From the NCBI GenBank assembly GCA_045638125.1, contig JAZUAS010000081.1, positions 1-34,698 on the forward strand: a stretch of DNA of 34,698 nucleotides, written 5' to 3'. The notes under the pieces were generated by a model, which was not told the origin of the DNA, ran no database searches, and saw only the letters and a list, made by a program, of their open reading frames with translations. Of this stretch, positions 6,495-14,482 are shown piece after piece. Position 1 is the stretch's first letter. Each line of letters opens with the position of its first letter. The DNA is from SVTX01 sp045638125. GTDB taxonomy: Bacteria > Bacillota > Clostridia > Oscillospirales > CAG-272. The translations under genes and the position numbers were made by a program.

Positions 6495-9431
6495 GTGTCC
6501 AAGCAAAGCAGAAAAGGAAAAACCGAGCTTGACGTAATATTAGAGCAGCTTAAAAGATCTTACGAGTCAGATTCGTCAGATATGCTTGAAGACGATCTGC
6601 TCGAATCTCCTGCGAACGAGGAAGATGCAGAGCTTAACGAAATCTTGGGCAGGCTGTTTTCATCTGATAATGAAAACTACTCTACCCTGACCGATTCGGA
6701 GAAGGTTTCGCACCCGGATGATACTATCGATACTCCTTGCAATTCAGAAGATAACTCAGAAGCAGTTTTGGAAGAAACAATTTCGGAAGAGTCAGTTTTG
6801 GAAGAAGTAGTTTTAGAAGCGGCACAGGATAATTTAGCGGTTAGCGATACTGAATCGGTTGAAATAACCGCTGCTGATGCTTCCGATGAAAACGATTTTG
6901 ACGAAGACAATCTCCCTCAAGCCGAAACCGACGCAAAAGCCGCGGTGGATAACGTATTAAATATAATGTTTTCCGGTAGAACTGCTCAAAGCAAGCATGA
7001 AGAAAGCGGCAATGCCATCGAAAGCATTATAGACGCCTCTCCCGAAACAGACGATGCTCCTTTAGTGGCAGAAGACACTCCAATTATTGAAGAAACTGAA
7101 CTCGCAGGTATTGAAGCGGAATCGTATAACAAATTGGATAATGAATCCATAGATGATATCAACTCTGATGAAGATGCAGTTTTGGACGATTACGAAGGTA
7201 TCGAAGACATTGAAGATGTTGAAAATATTGAATGTATTGAAGACGTTGAAGATATTAATCTTGTTATAGATTCTTCAAGTGATGAAACTTATGAGGATTT
7301 CGCCGTAGAAGATGAAGAGTATGAGATATGCGAGGAATCCACAGAAACCTCTGACAATGCGGAGAATGAGACGGAAGTCTCTTCCCTCCCTCGTCTAATT
7401 CTTTCTCCCTCACAGTACACATTCGATCCTTTGCAAGAAACTATTCCCACACTTGGCACTAATGCAGCGTTAATCGCCGCACATAACAAGCATCACAGCA
7501 GCAAGATTGCAGATAAAGAATCAAAGTCGGATTCGGAGCGTAAGGAAGAAGCCTTTGATTCTAACGATATTTCCCTACTTTTAAAATTCGGTTACGACAA
7601 CGAGATCAAATCAAAGGTAGGAGAAAAAAAGACTCAGCAGGTATTGTTGGAGGCAGATCAAGAATTTACTCCCGATTCCACAAAAAAATTATTCGGATTT
7701 TGCGGCAAGGAATTGACAGACAGAAAACAAATACCCGAGATCAAGGAAAAATATAAGACTAATACCAGAAATCTTATCATCCTTCTATCCATAGTTTCGA
7801 CAATCTCTTTATTGATGCTTTACCTAACCTTATCATTTGAATTCTTTTCCGATAAGGTAACAAGTTTCCCGACGTTTCTTTTAATGGAATTCGTTCTCGT
7901 CGTAGCAATAGTCGGAATTCTTTATAAAAAGCTTATTTCCGGATTCAATAAGCTGATGAAATTGGAAACAAGCCCAAACACCCTGTTTGTTTTTGTGTCT
8001 GCCACATATATTCTTTATTCTATTTTTTCGCTTTTAGGATTCATTATTTGTTCGGGGACAATAAACCCCGACGACCTTATGTTGTTCGGATTCTGCGTTT
8101 CGATATATGCGGTCTTATCCTTAGTATCCGATTTGTTGCGTTGCATAAAGGAACACAAAGCATTTAATGTGATAGCTTCCGCTGAAACTCTTTATACTGC
8201 CGAAAAACAAGGAGTAATAAACAACGATTCAAAGCAGGAATTCAGAATTCGTCAAACAAAACTTATAAGCGGATATTTCAGAAAAACGTTTGAAAATGAA
8301 AATCTCGTTATAAAAACAATGTACCTTATAGGCGTAGCACCTATAATCTCGATCATAGTAGGAATAACGGCCTTCTCTGTAACCCAAAGCTTGATGCTGG
8401 GGCTTTCCTTAACTATGATGACTCTGCTTTTCAGCATTCCGATATCTTGCTTGTTCTCCTCACCTCTGATTCATTTCGTGCTATCCAATTGTATGATTGA
8501 CTCCAATAATACTGCTTTTATTGGCAATTTGGGACCCGCAAAAATGTCGAAGGTGACATCCTTAATCTTCCGAGACAGCGACTCTTTAGAAATAACCGGA
8601 TATACCGAAATACACCCCAGCGGAAGAACAGACACGAGCGAATCACTTAAAATAGCTTATGAGATATTTGCTGCTTTAGGCGGGCCTCTTGCAATGATAG
8701 GAGCCAAATCGGTAAATCCTGACAATGCCGTATCGCATGAGATCGTAATTAATCAAATAAGCGACAACGGAATCGATATTTATTTCGATTCTTCCATAAA
8801 CATATTGCTTGGCGATAAGCAATATATGCAAGCCCACAATATCAAGGTCAAGACCGACACCAATCTTTCAACAGCAACCAAGGGTTCTGACAGATCGGTA
8901 ATTTTCATGGCCTTTGACGGCATCCCTAAATTAGGATTTATCATCAATAGCCGAATCAAACCTAAATTTTTAAAAATGTCTGATTCGCTACATAAATCTT
9001 CAATTAAGGTTCGCGTTCAGACCTATGAGCCTCAGATCAATGATCTCTACTATGAGCAGAACAAAGGACGATCAATATCAAACATAAACGTCATCAAGCC
9101 CGACCGATATGAACCGGTTGAATGCCTTGATATGTGCGACGGATGTGTTATCTCCTCCGCAGACCCAACAAGTCTTGCCGATACTATATCTTCAAGCTAT
9201 GAAATATCACGTCGAATAAAAGCAAATAATCGCATCAATATTGCAACTATAGTTGTTGGTTTATTGCTTTCCTGCAGTTTGACACTGTTTGTCGCTCAAG
9301 GCTCATTTGAACTTGGTTTTCTTGCAGCAATCAGATCGCATCTTACGTCTGTTGTTAATGCGTTGATGCTGGCGAGCTTGATTCCCGCCGTGGTTGAGGT
9401 CATCCACATAGTAAGAAACAAAAAGAAATAA
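6495..9431 (+). CDS. Degenerate P1B-type ATPase-like membrane protein with acidic N-terminal extension
   Basis: The 978-residue protein starts at GTG, with GGAGGA upstream. Residues 1 to about 420 are hydrophilic, very acidic and low in complexity. A membrane core follows with the P1B heavy-metal ATPase plan: four helices (about 426-447, 460-482, 495-518, 528-550), a short loop, two helices (about 607-658), a soluble loop to about 912, and two helices (about 914-936, 952-972). Matching segments include SCLFSSP at the CPC helix, LIFRDSDSL where ATPases have a VVFDKTGTL-type motif, ILLGDKQYMQAHNI like the VLVGN region, and SVVNALML like the last helix. The phosphorylated Asp is Arg693, TGD is Thr843-Tyr-Glu, no GDGxND is seen, and the actuator domain with TGE is almost entirely missing. 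It cannot pump by the normal cycle; its role is unknown. Confidence 0.7.
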   Translation: MSKQSRKGKTELDVILEQLKRSYESDSSDMLEDDLLESPANEEDAELNEILGRLFSSDNENYSTLTDSEKVSHPDDTIDTPCNSEDNSEAVLEETISEESVLEEVVLEAAQDNLAVSDTESVEITAADASDENDFDEDNLPQAETDAKAAVDNVLNIMFSGRTAQSKHEESGNAIESIIDASPETDDAPLVAEDTPIIEETELAGIEAESYNKLDNESIDDINSDEDAVLDDYEGIEDIEDVENIECIEDVEDINLVIDSSSDETYEDFAVEDEEYEICEESTETSDNAENETEVSSLPRLILSPSQYTFDPLQETIPTLGTNAALIAAHNKHHSSKIADKESKSDSERKEEAFDSNDISLLLKFGYDNEIKSKVGEKKTQQVLLEADQEFTPDSTKKLFGFCGKELTDRKQIPEIKEKYKTNTRNLIILLSIVSTISLLMLYLTLSFEFFSDKVTSFPTFLLMEFVLVVAIVGILYKKLISGFNKLMKLETSPNTLFVFVSATYILYSIFSLLGFIICSGTINPDDLMLFGFCVSIYAVLSLVSDLLRCIKEHKAFNVIASAETLYTAEKQGVINNDSKQEFRIRQTKLISGYFRKTFENENLVIKTMYLIGVAPIISIIVGITAFSVTQSLMLGLSLTMMTLLFSIPISCLFSSPLIHFVLSNCMIDSNNTAFIGNLGPAKMSKVTSLIFRDSDSLEITGYTEIHPSGRTDTSESLKIAYEIFAALGGPLAMIGAKSVNPDNAVSHEIVINQISDNGIDIYFDSSINILLGDKQYMQAHNIKVKTDTNLSTATKGSDRSVIFMAFDGIPKLGFIINSRIKPKFLKMSDSLHKSSIKVRVQTYEPQINDLYYEQNKGRSISNINVIKPDRYEPVECLDMCDGCVISSADPTSLADTISSSYEISRRIKANNRINIATIVVGLLLSCSLTLFVAQGSFELGFLAAIRSHLTSVVNALMLASLIPAVVEVIHIVRNKKK

Positions 9432-9469
9432 ATATTGCAACGTAGTTGTGATAATGGAGCAATTCTTAA

Positions 9470-11326
9470 ATGAAAGATAATTTTTATTCAATTTTAAAGC
9501 AAGTATCAAAGCCCGGACGCTATTCGGGCGGAGAATACGGACAGATAATCAAGGATAAGGAGAAGGTCAAGGCAAGATTTGCCTTTGCCTTCCCCGACAC
9601 CTACGAAATAGGTATGTCCAATTTCGGCGTGAGAATTCTTTACGAATGTCTCAACCGAGAGGAGGATATTTGGTGCGAGCGCGTATATGACCCATGGGTC
9701 GATATGCAGGAAAAGATGGTAGAGCATAATATTCCTCTTTGGGCGCACGAGAGCAAGGACCCCGTAAAGGATTTCGACTTCCTTGGATTTACCCTCCAAT
9801 ATGAGATGTCCTATACCAACGTTCTCAACATGCTGGAGCTTTCGGAAATCCCCTTGAGAGCGGCAGACCGCGGCGAGGATTTCCCTATCGTTATCGGTGG
9901 CGGACCTTGCGCCTATAATCCCGAGCCTGTTGCAGACTTTTTTGACCTCTTCAACATCGGTGAGGGCGAAAGCCTTCTCGTTGAGATAGTTCGCCTTTAC
10001 ATAAAGATGAAGGACGAGGGTAGATACACCAAGGCGGAATTTCTCCACGAGGCGGCAAGAACTATACCCGGAGTATACGTTCCCTCTCTTTATGACGTTA
10101 CTTATAACGAGGACGGGACTATTAAAGCCTACACGCCTATTTACGACGATATTCCCACCAAGATAACCAAGCGTATTGTTGAGGATCTTGACAAAGCGCC
10201 TTTCCCCGACTACGCTATTATGCCCTATACCGAGGTGGTTCACGACAGAATAATGCTCGAGGTGTTCAGAGGATGTATCCGTGGATGTCGATTCTGCCAA
10301 GCAGGTATTATCTATCGCCCCGTAAGAGAAAAATCCCCCGATTTGCTCAATGAGCAGGCAAAGTGCATCTTTGAAAATACGGGATACGAGGAAATCTCTC
10401 TCGCCTCCCTTTCAATAAGCGATTACACCGGACTTCCCGAGCTTACGGACAAGCTTCTTGATTGGACTCAGGAGAACATGGTAAGCTTTTCACTGCCGTC
10501 TCTTCGTGTTGACAGCTTCACCAAGGAGCTGATGGAAAAGGTGGCTTCGGTTCGTTCCTCCTCTCTCACCTTTGCTCCCGAGGCGGGAACACAGAGACTG
10601 CGAGACGTTATAAACAAAAACGTGCTCGAGGACGACCTTATGAGAGCGGTCAACGTTGCATTTGACGCGGGCAAGACCCAGGTCAAACTCTACTTTATGC
10701 AGGGACTTCCTACCGAAACCTACGAAGATCTTGAGGGCATTCCTGCTCTTGCAAAGAAGGTCATTGAGGCATTCTATGCTAATCCTAACCGCAACCGCGC
10801 AAAATCTCCGCAGGTAACATTCAGTGTTTCTCCCTTCATTCCCAAGCCCTTCACTCCCTTCCAGTGGGAGCCTCAGGACACCCTTGACGTTATCAAGGAA
10901 AAGCAGGAATTCGTTGGCAAATGTGTAACCGACCGAAAGATAAAATATCAGCATCACGATCCCGAAACCTGCTGTATTGAAGCAGTATTGGCACGCGGTG
11001 ACAGAAGACTTGCCCCCGCCCTTGAGTTGGCTTGCCGTGAGGGCTTTAAATTTGACGCCTGGAGCGAATTCTTCGACTATAATAAGTGGATAAGCGTATT
11101 TGAAAGATCCGGCGTAGACCCCGCATTTTACGCTAACAGAAGATATTCCTATGACGAGGTTCTTCCTTGGGATATCATCGACTGCGGCGTAACCAAGGAA
11201 TTCCTTTTGAGAGAAAGCAAGAAGGCACACGAGGGTAACACTACCCCCAACTGCCGTGAAAAATGCTCCGCTTGCGGCGCTAACAGACTTGGAGGTGAGA
11301 GATCATGTTGTCCGAAAAAGAAATAA
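9470..11326 (+). CDS. B12-binding-domain radical SAM protein, TIGR03960 family
   Basis: This 618-residue protein belongs to the YgiQ-related radical SAM group with an N-terminal cobalamin-binding-like domain. The radical SAM cluster motif RGCIRGCRFCQAG gives Cys269, Cys273 and Cys276 for the 4Fe-4S cluster. GGGPCAYNPEPVADFFD and the IGEGE segment mark the N-terminal domain. A Cys-rich C-terminus (REKCSACGANRLGG) could bind a second metal site. In many Firmicutes this gene is paired with a DUF2344 gene and stands upstream of RNase G and ribosomal L21 genes. Here the pair is kept, overlapping by 22 bases, but RNase G and rplU do not follow. Its substrate is not established; a role in RNA or ribosome modification is only inferred from that neighbourhood. 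GGAG lies about 11 bases before the start. Confidence 0.9.
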   Translation: MKDNFYSILKQVSKPGRYSGGEYGQIIKDKEKVKARFAFAFPDTYEIGMSNFGVRILYECLNREEDIWCERVYDPWVDMQEKMVEHNIPLWAHESKDPVKDFDFLGFTLQYEMSYTNVLNMLELSEIPLRAADRGEDFPIVIGGGPCAYNPEPVADFFDLFNIGEGESLLVEIVRLYIKMKDEGRYTKAEFLHEAARTIPGVYVPSLYDVTYNEDGTIKAYTPIYDDIPTKITKRIVEDLDKAPFPDYAIMPYTEVVHDRIMLEVFRGCIRGCRFCQAGIIYRPVREKSPDLLNEQAKCIFENTGYEEISLASLSISDYTGLPELTDKLLDWTQENMVSFSLPSLRVDSFTKELMEKVASVRSSSLTFAPEAGTQRLRDVINKNVLEDDLMRAVNVAFDAGKTQVKLYFMQGLPTETYEDLEGIPALAKKVIEAFYANPNRNRAKSPQVTFSVSPFIPKPFTPFQWEPQDTLDVIKEKQEFVGKCVTDRKIKYQHHDPETCCIEAVLARGDRRLAPALELACREGFKFDAWSEFFDYNKWISVFERSGVDPAFYANRRYSYDEVLPWDIIDCGVTKEFLLRESKKAHEGNTTPNCREKCSACGANRLGGERSCCPKKK

Positions 11327-12030
11327 GACCGGGTAGCAAAAAGCTTTCACGCCCTATGCTTGACACCCCCGAGACAGTCAGAATTAAGTTCTGTAAGGTT
11401 GGAACGCTTCAGTTCATTTCCCACCTCGATCTCCAGAGGACATTCCACCGCGTTCTAGTAAGAGCAGGAATACCTATGTGGTACACCAAGGGATTTAATC
11501 CCCATGCAAAGCTGGTTTTCGGAGTTCCGCTTTCGGTTGGAACAGAAAGCATGTGCGAAATGGCTGACCTCAAGATCGAGCGCAAGATAACCCTTGAGGA
11601 GATCAAAAATCAGCTCAACGAGCATCTTACCGACGAGATGTACGTGCTTGAAGCTTACTATCCCACCACTAAGTTTGCCGACGTTGCATACGCCGACTAT
11701 ACCATCACCTTAAATTCGGAAGAAATCAGTGCTGACAGTGAAAAAGCCGCTGCTCAGCTCTTCGCTTCTCCGATTATGATGATCAAAAAGTCCAAATCGG
11801 GCGAAAAAGAGGTTGACATCACCACATTTGTAAAAAAGATCTCTTTCAGCGCGCAAAACGGAGTTATGACCATCAATGCGATACTCTCGGCAGGAAGCAC
11901 CGAAAATCTTAACCCCGAATACATAGTCACCGCGCTTAAAAACAGCGGTATCTTTGGAAAAGACCCAAATTCCAACTACCGCATTATGAGAAATCGCGTT
12001 TATGACAAGCATCTGATCGAATTTAAATAA
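11305..12030 (+). CDS. DUF2344 / TIGR03936 radical-SAM-associated protein
   Basis: This 241-residue protein is the usual partner of the TIGR03960 radical SAM enzyme. Recognisable family segments are RIKFCKVGTLQFISHLDLQR, YTKGFNPHAKLVFGVPLSVG and the TESMCEMADL stretch that follows. The start at 11305 overlaps the end of the upstream gene by 22 bases and is supported by GGAGGTGAG at about 11291-11299. Overlap implies coupled translation and matched amounts of the two proteins. The biochemical role is not known. A hairpin with a GAAA loop and T-run follows at 12075-12096, closing the rlmB operon. Confidence 0.9.
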   Translation: MLSEKEIRPGSKKLSRPMLDTPETVRIKFCKVGTLQFISHLDLQRTFHRVLVRAGIPMWYTKGFNPHAKLVFGVPLSVGTESMCEMADLKIERKITLEEIKNQLNEHLTDEMYVLEAYYPTTKFADVAYADYTITLNSEEISADSEKAAAQLFASPIMMIKKSKSGEKEVDITTFVKKISFSAQNGVMTINAILSAGSTENLNPEYIVTALKNSGIFGKDPNSNYRIMRNRVYDKHLIEFK

Positions 12031-12074
12031 GGCTTGTCGGCATTATTACATAAATTCATCTCGAATTTGTGTTC

Positions 12075-12096
12075 AAATATACGAAAGTATATTTTT
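12075..12096 (+). terminator. Terminator of the rlmB-radical SAM operon
   Basis: AAATATAC (12075-12082) and GTATATTT (12087-12094) form an 8-bp stem closed by a GAAA tetraloop, followed by T residues. The stem is AT-rich but the tetraloop and T-run support termination. Confidence 0.6.
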
Positions 12097-12109
12097 CAGC
12101 GCAAAAGAT

Positions 12110-12138
12110 TTGATTTTTGCGAGAATTTATGGTAAAAT
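12110..12138 (+). promoter_or_regulatory. SigA-type promoter of the 12182 gene
   Basis: TTGATT (12110-12115) and TAAAAT (12133-12138) have a 17-base spacer. TGG directly before the -10 is an extended -10. It lies between a terminator and the gene start. Confidence 0.75.
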
Positions 12139-12181
12139 AAATTATAATATACAAAAATACCGTTTTATGGAGGAAAACAAA

Positions 12182-12604
12182 ATGGCAATCAAAATGAGAG
12201 TTCTCTGCTACCCCGAGAACAAGAAAAAGCTTACCGCTATCGGAAACATGATCAAGGCTGAATACGACCTCAGCGTAAACGCTGTTGACCGCATTCCCTC
12301 TGCATACCCCTGCGACAGAGAAAGAATCGTAATTCTCGCTACCAGCATTAAGGGCAAGCTTCCCGACGATTACAGACTCTACGTAAGAGAACTTACCAAG
12401 GCAAGAGCACAGAACGTTGCTATCCTTGCTGCAGGTGACGACGAGTGCGTTGAAAAGACCAAGGAGCTTCTCCGCGAGGCAGGCACAAACATTATCGACG
12501 ACGTTATGAAGATCAAGATCGGTCTCTTCGATTCCAAGGTATCCGATGCTGAAAAGGCTGATATCCTTGCTTGGGTTGAAAAGGTTAAAGCTGAGCTTAA
12601 GTAA
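12182..12604 (+). CDS. Small conserved-looking alpha/beta protein, possibly flavodoxin-like fold
   Basis: I do not recognise a named family. The start at 12182 is set by GGAGG about nine bases upstream, giving 140 residues. The pattern alternates beta strands and helices: MRVLCYP near the N-terminus, RIVILATSIKGKLPDDY in the middle, NVAILAAGDDE and then a helix and TNIIDDVMKIKIG. The spacing recalls flavodoxins, but the T/SxTGxT FMN-phosphate loop is replaced by YPENKK, so flavin binding is doubtful. Extended -10 promoter, strong ribosome binding site, strong bidirectional terminator and a codon use dominated by preferred codons suggest an abundant protein. It stands alone between the radical SAM operon and a convergent kinase-like gene. 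Fold and function are inference only. Confidence 0.75.
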   Translation: MAIKMRVLCYPENKKKLTAIGNMIKAEYDLSVNAVDRIPSAYPCDRERIVILATSIKGKLPDDYRLYVRELTKARAQNVAILAAGDDECVEKTKELLREAGTNIIDDVMKIKIGLFDSKVSDAEKADILAWVEKVKAELK

Positions 12605-12614
12605 TTAAATACAT

Positions 12615-12648
12615 AAAAAAATCCGACGAAACTTCGTCGGATTTTTTT
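12615..12648. terminator. Strong bidirectional terminator
   Basis: AAAAAAATCCGACGAA (12615-12630) is the complement of TTCGTCGGATTTTTTT (12633-12648). A seven-base T-run is present on both strands, so it can stop both the 12182 gene and the convergent kinase-like gene. Confidence 0.95.
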
Positions 12649-12665
12649 GTGTTTGTTTTGTTAAA

Positions 12666-13247
12666 TTAAAGCTCTTTGGGAGAGACAAAGCTTGCGGCAT
12701 CTGCGCAGTAGCTTTCGTAATTCTCCATTATAATGTCCACTATCTGATCGGGAGTTCTGGACGTGGTATCGACAACAAGATCAAAGTTGTTGTGGTCGAA
12801 GTAATCAACACCGTATATCTGGATAAATCTCTCTCTTTCAACCTTGCCGCGCTTGAGAAGTCCCTCACAAGCATCCTCAACGCTATCGTAATGCTCCTCC
12901 GCGCCTCTCTGGTTCTTCATGACGCGATTAGCCGCTTCCGTGGGATCAATGGTAAGGAATATCTTAAAGGTATCCTTTGCAAAATGCCAAGCCATTCTGG
13001 AGTCGAAAATAAGTTTTTCGTCTTTCTTTTCGATAGAAAGCCTTGTAACGGTTCCGTCTATCTCTTTGTCAAGAGCGGGATCTTCCTTGAGTCTCTCATT
13101 GAGTTCAAGTGTAGTAATGCCAAGACTTCTGGCAAACTCACGGTTTATAGTACCCGTGCTGAATATTTCAAATCCGTATTTTTCCTTTAATATGTTACAA
13201 ATGGTGGATTTTCCGCTTCCTAATTTACCGGTTATTGAAATAAGCAT
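12666..13247 (-). CDS. Cytidylate-kinase-like P-loop protein
   Basis: This 193-residue cytoplasmic protein is a P-loop NTPase of the cytidylate kinase-like family. The Walker A motif GKLGSGKST lies at residues 7-15. IFDSRMAWH corresponds to the substrate or lid region of NMP kinases, and the Arg-rich segment around NRVMKNQRGAEE fits a lid helix. The protein is shorter than genuine CMP kinase (about 220 residues) and lacks its usual GRDIGT motif, so the phosphate acceptor is uncertain. AAGGAAG precedes the ATG. It is downstream of the lipoprotein gene, but a terminator hairpin at 13288-13319 separates them; no strong promoter is seen in between, so read-through may supply it. Confidence 0.8.
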   Translation of the reverse strand: MLISITGKLGSGKSTICNILKEKYGFEIFSTGTINREFARSLGITTLELNERLKEDPALDKEIDGTVTRLSIEKKDEKLIFDSRMAWHFAKDTFKIFLTIDPTEAANRVMKNQRGAEEHYDSVEDACEGLLKRGKVERERFIQIYGVDYFDHNNFDLVVDTTSRTPDQIVDIIMENYESYCADAASFVSPKEL

Positions 13248-13287
13248 AAATAAACTTCCTTAATTTTAATAATTTTCAATAAACAAT

Positions 13288-13319
13288 AAACCTACTTTCC
13301 TTTTGCGGAAAGTAGGTTT
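13288..13319 (-). terminator. Terminator of the lipoprotein gene
   Basis: AAACCTACTTTCC and GGAAAGTAGGTTT form a perfect 13-bp stem with a six-base loop. On the minus strand the hairpin is followed by ATTGTTTATTG, moderately T-rich. It lies just past the lipoprotein stop and ahead of the kinase-like gene, so it may act as a partial terminator. Confidence 0.75.
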
Positions 13320-13330
13320 AATTGTCAAAA

Positions 13331-13816
13331 TCAACCTCTTATGAGAACGATAGTGAAAGAACCTCCGTCTTCGACGATATAATCACTCATTCTCTGGTCG
13401 TTTACAAATGTCTTGTTCTGGAGCTTGTCGTCCCCGATCAAAGCCACAATGTTGTGACCGATACCGTTGGCAAACGCCCAATAGTCACCCTTGTTAATGC
13501 TAGCCTTGCAGGACGCTGCCGTTCCTACCTGAACCAAGGTGTTATCCTGTATAACACACTTCATATCAACCTCGATTGCAAGATAGTCACTCAGGATATT
13601 AAGGATCGTAGGAGTCTCATGTCCCTTATAGTTGTAATCTTTGGCATCAACGATAATTTCGCCCTCGTCATTTGCTATCTGAAACGATACGGTCATATCA
13701 TAAAAGTCTCTCTCAGGCAATACGATCTGGCTAAGGTCTGTCTCGTCACAAGCGATGAACGAGCAACTCAGCATAACGCAAACAAGAACTACTGCCAAAA
13801 TTCTAAAAATCTTCAT
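13331..13816 (-). CDS. Putative lipoprotein, DUF4430-like
   Basis: The first in-frame codon is TTG, but GGAGG lies eight bases before the ATG at 13816, giving 161 residues. A signal sequence of about 20 hydrophobic residues ends in FIAC, with Cys23 as the probable lipidated residue, so the protein should sit on the outer face of the membrane. The remainder (about 140 residues) contains ETPTILNILSDYL, GDYWAFANG and the C-terminal VEDGGSFTIVL, resembling small domains of the DUF4430/transcobalamin-C type often found in surface proteins. No partner is encoded nearby. It has a perfect-consensus promoter and a terminator of its own. The ligand is unknown and the domain call is moderate. Confidence 0.7.
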   Translation of the reverse strand: MKIFRILAVVLVCVMLSCSFIACDETDLSQIVLPERDFYDMTVSFQIANDEGEIIVDAKDYNYKGHETPTILNILSDYLAIEVDMKCVIQDNTLVQVGTAASCKASINKGDYWAFANGIGHNIVALIGDDKLQNKTFVNDQRMSDYIVEDGGSFTIVLIRG

Positions 13817-13854
13817 CAAAATTTCCTCCGAAAAGGTATTAATAACTAAAATAG

Positions 13855-13883
13855 ATTATACTATACTTTTTAGAATTTGTCAA
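13855..13883 (-). promoter_or_regulatory. Perfect-consensus SigA promoter of the lipoprotein gene
   Basis: On the minus strand TTGACA (13878-13883) is followed after 17 bases by TATAAT (13855-13860). Both boxes match the consensus fully. Confidence 0.88.
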
Positions 13884-13930
13884 TAGATATTTGCAAAATT
13901 TGTTGTTTGCCGAGCACTAACTTTTAGAGA

Positions 13931-14431
13931 TTATATATTCAATATAATGTAGCCGTTTACAAACGATAAATAAGTAAGCCAGAGCACATACGCTCCTATT
14001 ATAATCGCTGAAATCGGCGAGATTTTTATCCAAAGCGCAAAGCAAATTCCCGCGCATACCAAAGATATGATAGCAATCAAGAGTGCCAGCACTAATCTTT
14101 CCGCAACAAAAAGCATCGGATAATGTGCTAAAAACAGCAAAAATGTAACTACAAAAAATATTCCACCTTGATATGCACTTATTTCCCTTTCCCTGCATGC
14201 TCCGTTGGAAAAGATATCACAACAAATAAGTCCCAGAGCAAACCCCAACAGGAAATCAAAAATCACCGTGGACAAGCACCACATCCACAACGGAGGCATC
14301 ACCTGATAAATACTTATTTTATGCATCAGATCATAGGGACTACCCGAGGCAACTATAACGGCAATACCGATAAGTGCAAAAATGCAGCCTATGATTAGGG
14401 GAAGATTATTGTGTTTAGCTTTTACAGACAT
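13931..14431 (-). CDS. TspO/MBR-like membrane protein
   Basis: The protein has 166 residues from the ATG at 14431, which has GAGGTG just upstream; an in-frame TTG at 14443 is a poorer start. Five transmembrane helices can be drawn, the number expected of TspO, a tryptophan-rich sensory or tetrapyrrole-binding protein. QVMPPLWMWCLSTVIFDFL resembles the TspO PPxWxF segment, and YLSFVNGYIILNI resembles the end of helix 5 (conserved ATYLNxxIxxLN). It is poor in Trp compared with classical TspO, so it is a divergent member if assigned correctly. The gene lies 52 bases downstream of the PBP gene with a strong hairpin in between that ends at its ribosome binding site. Confidence 0.6.
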   Translation of the reverse strand: MSVKAKHNNLPLIIGCIFALIGIAVIVASGSPYDLMHKISIYQVMPPLWMWCLSTVIFDFLLGFALGLICCDIFSNGACREREISAYQGGIFFVVTFLLFLAHYPMLFVAERLVLALLIAIISLVCAGICFALWIKISPISAIIIGAYVLWLTYLSFVNGYIILNI

Positions 14432-14441
14432 ATCGCACCTC

Positions 14442-14474
14442 AAAAAACTGTGTTAACGGTCGTTAACACAGTTT
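14442..14474 (-). terminator. Strong hairpin terminator between the PBP and TspO-like genes
   Basis: On the minus strand a perfect 14-bp arm pair (AAACTGTGTTAACG with its complement) centred on two bases is followed by a run of six T. The T-run leads directly into the GAGGTG ribosome binding site of the TspO-like gene. It can terminate PBP transcripts and could also act as an attenuator or an operator. Confidence 0.85.
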
Positions 14475-14482
14475 ATGAAGGA

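Noticed and set aside
9123..9180. CDG at residues 881-883 of the P1B-like protein as the GDGxND hinge motif
   Set aside because: Only about 36 residues separate it from the TGD-equivalent, against about 60 in real ATPases, and the sequence after it fits better with the linker before helix 7. I treat the hinge motif as missing.
9506..11230. Minus-strand reading frames opposite the radical SAM gene
   Set aside because: They are antisense to a clear TIGR03960 protein, lack family similarity and reflect codon bias of the real gene.
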